Shown one piece after another: positions 60,732 to 64,000 of a stretch of DNA of 64,000 nucleotides (the first letter of the stretch is position 1; the number at the start of each line of letters is the position of its first letter). The stretch spans positions 434,001-498,000 of the forward strand of contig CBDANB010000006.1 in assembly GCA_965197395.1 (NCBI GenBank). Reading direction: 5' to 3'. A program made the position numbers and the translations under genes. Source of the DNA: CAZYFH01 sp965197395. Lineage in GTDB: Bacteria; Acidobacteriota; Vicinamibacteria; Vicinamibacterales; UBA8438. A model generated the notes under the pieces. That model ran no database searches. It had not been told where the DNA came from and saw nothing but the letters and a program-made list of their open reading frames with translations.

Positions 60732-62204
60732 GTGGAAGGGCTGCTCAAGGACGTCGGTCAGACACTCCGGTCGCTCCGCCGTAGCCCGGGGTTCACGTTC
60801 GCGTGCATTGCGGCCCTTGCGCTCGGCATCGGCGACAACGCTGCCATGTTCTCGGTCGTCAACACGGTCCTCCTGAAGCCGCTGTCCTTCCCCGACGCCG
60901 ACCGGGTGGTGTGGTTTTCCACTCGGGCCGACGAAGGGACGAACCCGACCGCGTCGCCCGCGAAGTTCCAGCATCTGCGGCAGCAGACCGGCATCGTCGA
61001 AGAGGTCTCCGCGGCCCGGCCGGCCGTCGTGAACTACACCGGCGGCGACGCGGTCGGGCTGTATGTCGGGATGGCGGGCATCCGGGCGCTGCTGGCGATC
61101 AACACGGCGGGGCTGCCGCGTGTCGGGGAGGATGGCGGCCTGGTTGGCTTGGACTGGCGCGTCATCGCCTTCACGGTCGGCGTGTCGCTCGCCACCGGCG
61201 TCCTCTTTGGACTGGTCCCGGCGCTGCGCAGCTCGCGTACCGATCTCGGCAGCACGCTCAAGGAGAGCAGCGGTCGGTCGGGCACCGGCTTTCGGCAGAA
61301 CACGCTGCGCTCGGTGCTCGTCGTCGCCGAGGTGGCGCTGGCGCTGATCCTGTTGGTGGGTTCCGCGCTGCTGATTCGGACCTGGGGCACGCTGCAATCC
61401 GTCGATCTCGACCTGAGCGACGCGCCGCCGAGCGTCGTCATCAACGAGGCGATGGCCGCGCAGTTCTGGCCCGACGGCGATCCCCTCGCGGACCGGCTCC
61501 TCGTCGGCCGCGGCGTCATGGAGGAGTTCGCCGACGAGCCGGAGCGCCAGATCATCGGGATTGTGGGTGATGTCCGCGACGCGGGACTCAACAACGACCC
61601 TCGCCCTATCATGTACATGCTGCAGGCGCAGCAATCGGACGCGGTGAATGCGTTCGAGGCGAGCCTCGCGCCGATCGCCTGGGTCGTCCGCACGCGGACC
61701 AGCCCGGCCGCGTTGATCCCCGTCATCGAGCAGGAGCTCACACAGGTCGCGGGCGTCCCTGTGTCCGGCGCGCGGTCGATGGTCGATGTGGTCCTCGCCT
61801 CGACGTCCCGCCAGCGCTTCACCATGTGGCTGATGACGGTGTTCGGCGGGGTCGCGCTGCTGCTGGCGGTCATCGGGGTCTACGGACTCATGGCCTACTC
61901 GGTGGCGCAGCGCACCCAGGAGATCGGCATCCGTTTGGCCCTCGGCGCCGAAGCCGGCCGCGTTCGAAGCATGGTCGTCTTTCAGGGGATGCGGCTGGTC
62001 GCGGTGGGCATCATGGTCGGGGTGGCGGCCGCGGTGGGGCTGACGCGCGTCATCGCGAGCCTCTTGTTCGGCGTCGAGGCCCTGGACGTCACGACGCTCG
62101 TCGCCGTGGCCGCGGTCCTCGGCAGTGCCTCGCTGGTCGCCGTCGTGGTGCCGGCGCGCCGGGCCAGTCGCGTCGATCCGGTCACCGCGCTGCGATACGA
62201 ATAG
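60732..62204 (+). CDS. ADOP-type MacB/FtsX permease, shortened by in-frame deletions
   Basis: 490 residues from a GTG at 60732; full members have about 800. The N-terminal segment is canonical (TLRSLRRSPGFTFACIAALA, NTVLLKPLSFPDADRVV, ASPAKFQHLRQQTGIVEEVS). After VNYTGGDAVGLYVG the first periplasmic domain is mostly missing. The first FtsX block follows (VIAFTVGVSLATGVLFGLVP, LRSVLVVAEVALALILLVGS), then a second gap after SVDLDLSDAPPSVV. The C-terminal FtsX is complete (SVAQRTQEIGIRLALGAEAG ... RVDPVTALRYE). The reading frame is open throughout, so it may be expressed, but function is doubtful. Confidence 0.85.
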   Translation: MEGLLKDVGQTLRSLRRSPGFTFACIAALALGIGDNAAMFSVVNTVLLKPLSFPDADRVVWFSTRADEGTNPTASPAKFQHLRQQTGIVEEVSAARPAVVNYTGGDAVGLYVGMAGIRALLAINTAGLPRVGEDGGLVGLDWRVIAFTVGVSLATGVLFGLVPALRSSRTDLGSTLKESSGRSGTGFRQNTLRSVLVVAEVALALILLVGSALLIRTWGTLQSVDLDLSDAPPSVVINEAMAAQFWPDGDPLADRLLVGRGVMEEFADEPERQIIGIVGDVRDAGLNNDPRPIMYMLQAQQSDAVNAFEASLAPIAWVVRTRTSPAALIPVIEQELTQVAGVPVSGARSMVDVVLASTSRQRFTMWLMTVFGGVALLLAVIGVYGLMAYSVAQRTQEIGIRLALGAEAGRVRSMVVFQGMRLVAVGIMVGVAAAVGLTRVIASLLFGVEALDVTTLVAVAAVLGSASLVAVVVPARRASRVDPVTALRYE

Positions 62205-62216
62205 CTGCTGGCCGCG

Positions 62217-63101
62217 TCAGGTCAGCCGGTCGTACCACTCGCGAATCGCATCTCCGATCTCGTGAGGACGGTCCTCCTGCACGAAGTGCAAGCCTGGGCC
62301 AATGTCAACGGCGGTCAGGTTCTTCACGTTGGCCTCGCACCAGGCGACCATGTCCTTCCGGAGGATGGCGCCTGGTTGCGCGTGCAGCAGCAGCTTCGGC
62401 ACGCTCGATATCCCGAGCCACGCGGCATAGGCAGTGGCGATCTCGACGACGTCGGCCGGCTCGCCGTCGACGGGGATCTCGTTCGGCCACCGCCAGACCG
62501 GCTTGCGGCTCGGCGGATCGAGGAACGGCTCGCGATATCGATCCATCTCCGCCTCGGAAAGCCTTCGTTGGATGGCACTCGGCAGCACCTGCTCGACGAA
62601 GGCGTTCTTGTCGACGATCAACTCCCACCCGACCTGCGGCGTCCGGAACGACTGGAAGAGCGACCGGACCGTGCGCGGCCACTCATCCCAGGTCATGGGC
62701 CGGACGACCGCCTCCATGAACGCGAGGCCCCTGACATTCGACTCGTGCCGGCGGGCGTAGTAAAAGCCGAGCGCCGAGCCCCAGTCATGGATGACCAGCG
62801 TCACGCGCTCCAGCCCCAACGCGTCGATGAAGCCGTCGACATAACGCACGTGGTCGACGAAGCGATACTCCAGATCCGGTTTGTCGGACCGGCCCATGCC
62901 GATCAGATCCATCGCGAGACAGCGCGCCGTCGGTGTCAGGTGAGGGATGACGTTGCGCCAGAGGTAACACGACGTCGGGTTGCCATGCAGAAAGAGGATC
63001 GGGTCGCCCTGACCGGCCTCGACGTAGTGGATCCGTGACCCCGCCACATCGACGAACCGCGACTCGTAGGGCATCTCCGCCGATATCGCTCGCTCGGTCA
63101 T
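62217..63101 (-). CDS. dhaA: Haloalkane dehalogenase (HLD-II, DhaA-like)
   Basis: 294 residues from ATG 63101. The alpha/beta-hydrolase has the full catalytic pentad at standard DhaA numbering: Asn41 (LHGNPTS), nucleophile Asp106 and Trp107 (IHDWGSALG), Glu130 (FMEAVVRP) and His272 (PGLHFVQED). These residues hydrolyse carbon-halogen bonds and stabilise halide. The cap-domain segment WDEWPRTVRSLFQSFRTPQV is typical. No ribosome site is evident and no transport or alcohol dehydrogenase gene is adjacent. Confidence 0.92.
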   Translation of the reverse strand: MTERAISAEMPYESRFVDVAGSRIHYVEAGQGDPILFLHGNPTSCYLWRNVIPHLTPTARCLAMDLIGMGRSDKPDLEYRFVDHVRYVDGFIDALGLERVTLVIHDWGSALGFYYARRHESNVRGLAFMEAVVRPMTWDEWPRTVRSLFQSFRTPQVGWELIVDKNAFVEQVLPSAIQRRLSEAEMDRYREPFLDPPSRKPVWRWPNEIPVDGEPADVVEIATAYAAWLGISSVPKLLLHAQPGAILRKDMVAWCEANVKNLTAVDIGPGLHFVQEDRPHEIGDAIREWYDRLT

Positions 63102-63153
63102 GCGGGGAATAGTACACTCCTCACCCACGCCTCCAGCATCGAGTCACGACCGA

Positions 63154-64000
63154 ATGACCACCCGCGTCCATCGCATTCTCGAGACCGCGCCCAGCCAGGG
63201 ATCTGGTCTTTCCCGGCGTCTACGACAGCCTTTCGGCGAAGATGGCCGAGCGCGTCGGGTTCCCCCTGGCGTTCGTCTCGGGGTACGCCGTCTCCGCCAC
63301 CTCCATCGGCGAGCCCGACATGGGGCTGCTGACGCAGACGGAGATCATCGAACGCGCGAGGCGCATCTGCCGGAGCGTCGCCATCCCGATCATCGTCGAC
63401 GCCGACACGGGCTACGGCAACCCGTTGAACGTCGTCCGCACGGTGCGCGAGCTCATCGAGGCCGGCGCCGCCGGCTGCTTCCTCGAAGATCAGCTCTGGC
63501 CGAAGCGATGCGGGCACATGCGCGGCAAGAAGGTCATCGCCCGCGACGAATACCTCGGCAAAATCCGAGCGGCCGTCGACACGAAAGGCGACCGCGACTT
63601 CTTCATCGTGGCTCGCACCGACGCGATTGCGGCCGTCGGGCTCGAGGAAGCGCTGGCGCGGGCCGAGGATGCGAAGACGGCCGGCGCCGACGCCACCTTT
63701 ATCGAGGCGCCGCGCACGACGGACGAGCTGGCCGAGGTCGGCCGTCGGGCTCCGAAGCCGACGGTCGCGAACATGATCGAGCAGGGTCGCACGCCGGTGC
63801 TGCCGGCCACCCGCCTCGCCGAGCTCGGGTTCCAGCTCGTGCTCTATCCGCTGTCGGGGCTCTACGCCGCTGCCGAGGCGCTCGAGGCGGTCTACGGACG
63901 GCTGCTGGCGGACGGAACGACGGCCGCGGTCGAGGATCGGTTGATCGCCTTCGAGCGGTTCAACGCGCTCATCGGCGTCGAAGAGAAATACGCCCTCGCC
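63154..64000 (+). CDS. Isocitrate lyase/PEP mutase family protein (partial at window edge)
   Basis: From 63203 the frame reads LVFPGVYDSLSAKMAERVGF, PLAFVSGYAVSATSI, IIVDADTGYGNPLNVVRTVR, FLEDQLWPKRCGHMRGKKV (catalytic Cys in K-R-C-G-H, metal Asp/Glu in DADTGYG and LED) and VARTDAIAAVGLEEALARAE, running open to 64000. The family includes PrpB, oxaloacetate decarboxylases and PEP mutases. The likely ATG at 63154 (TTRVHRILETAPSQ) is in another frame; a one-base shift near 63195-63205 is implied, or a non-ATG start. It is divergent from dhaA. Confidence 0.8.
   Translation, partial: MTTRVHRILETAPSQGSGLSRRLRQPFGEDGRARRVPPGVRLGVRRLRHLHRRARHGAADADGDHRTREAHLPERRHPDHRRRRHGLRQPVERRPHGARAHRGRRRRLLPRRSALAEAMRAHARQEGHRPRRIPRQNPSGRRHERRPRLLHRGSHRRDCGRRARGSAGAGRGCEDGRRRRHLYRGAAHDGRAGRGRPSGSEADGREHDRAGSHAGAAGHPPRRARVPARALSAVGALRRCRGARGGLRTAAGGRNDGRGRGSVDRLRAVQRAHRRRREIRPR

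Overview
The window is high-GC bacterial DNA. Several tandem-type MacB/FtsX permeases of the ADOP kind (11616-12747, 24504-24722, 60732-62204), DUF885, DUF3500 and spondin-domain exported proteins, a carboxypeptidase-domain TonB receptor and a very repeat-rich layout suggest an Acidobacteriota-like chromosome, perhaps of the Vicinamibacteria type. This is an inference from gene content; there is no rRNA or other phylogenetic marker here. Two tRNA loci are present: a 3' tRNA-Arg(UCU) remnant at 4438-4488 and a complete tRNA-His at 56374-56448.

Layout. 1-4490 is a decayed phage or integrative element on the minus strand: terminase-adjacent HTH protein, ParB-like/N6 methyltransferase, two paralogous small proteins, an integrase remnant, and the tRNA-Arg 3' half that probably marks its end. 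5004-12747 is insertion-sequence territory: an IS256-type element splits a HEPN gene with a clean 8-bp target duplication, and an IS21-type element truncates a conserved gene on one side and an ADOP permease on the other. 12831-27928 is a chromosomal stretch (HtpX protease, O-methyltransferase, dienelactone hydrolase, two adjacent IS630 elements, KatG, DUF885, exported proteins, ECF sigma factor) with many gene stubs between. 28056-37515 is a minus-strand heavy-metal (copper/silver-type) efflux cluster: HMA-domain protein, Cys/His-rich protein, outer membrane factor, adaptor with a YtkA-like tail, CusA-type RND pump, TonB receptor. 37536-45560 has polysaccharide genes (SLBB export remnant, galE, a heptose-kinase-like gene split by an ISL3 element) and a metallo-beta-lactamase/hypothetical pair ending in a tandem repeat. 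45594-64000 is mostly intact housekeeping or exported genes with dispersed repeats just after stop codons, a second inverted copy of the IS630 element, a SpoIIE phosphatase, a haloalkane dehalogenase and an ICL/PEP-mutase family gene running off the edge.

The most notable observation is at 37000-37515. The HMA-type metal-binding protein that heads the efflux cluster has in-frame TGA codons at exactly the two cysteine positions of its GMTCxxC motif and no other lesion. GC-rich stem-loops lie downstream at distances expected for a bacterial SECIS. The simplest reading is a double-selenocysteine (UxxU) metal chaperone working with a Cus-type pump.

Other themes are: two transposons whose removal exactly restores the host gene; two families of short dispersed repeats at gene 3' ends, one of which hosts IS630 insertions; and many genes that keep both termini but have lost the middle, which suggests a deletion-prone genome.
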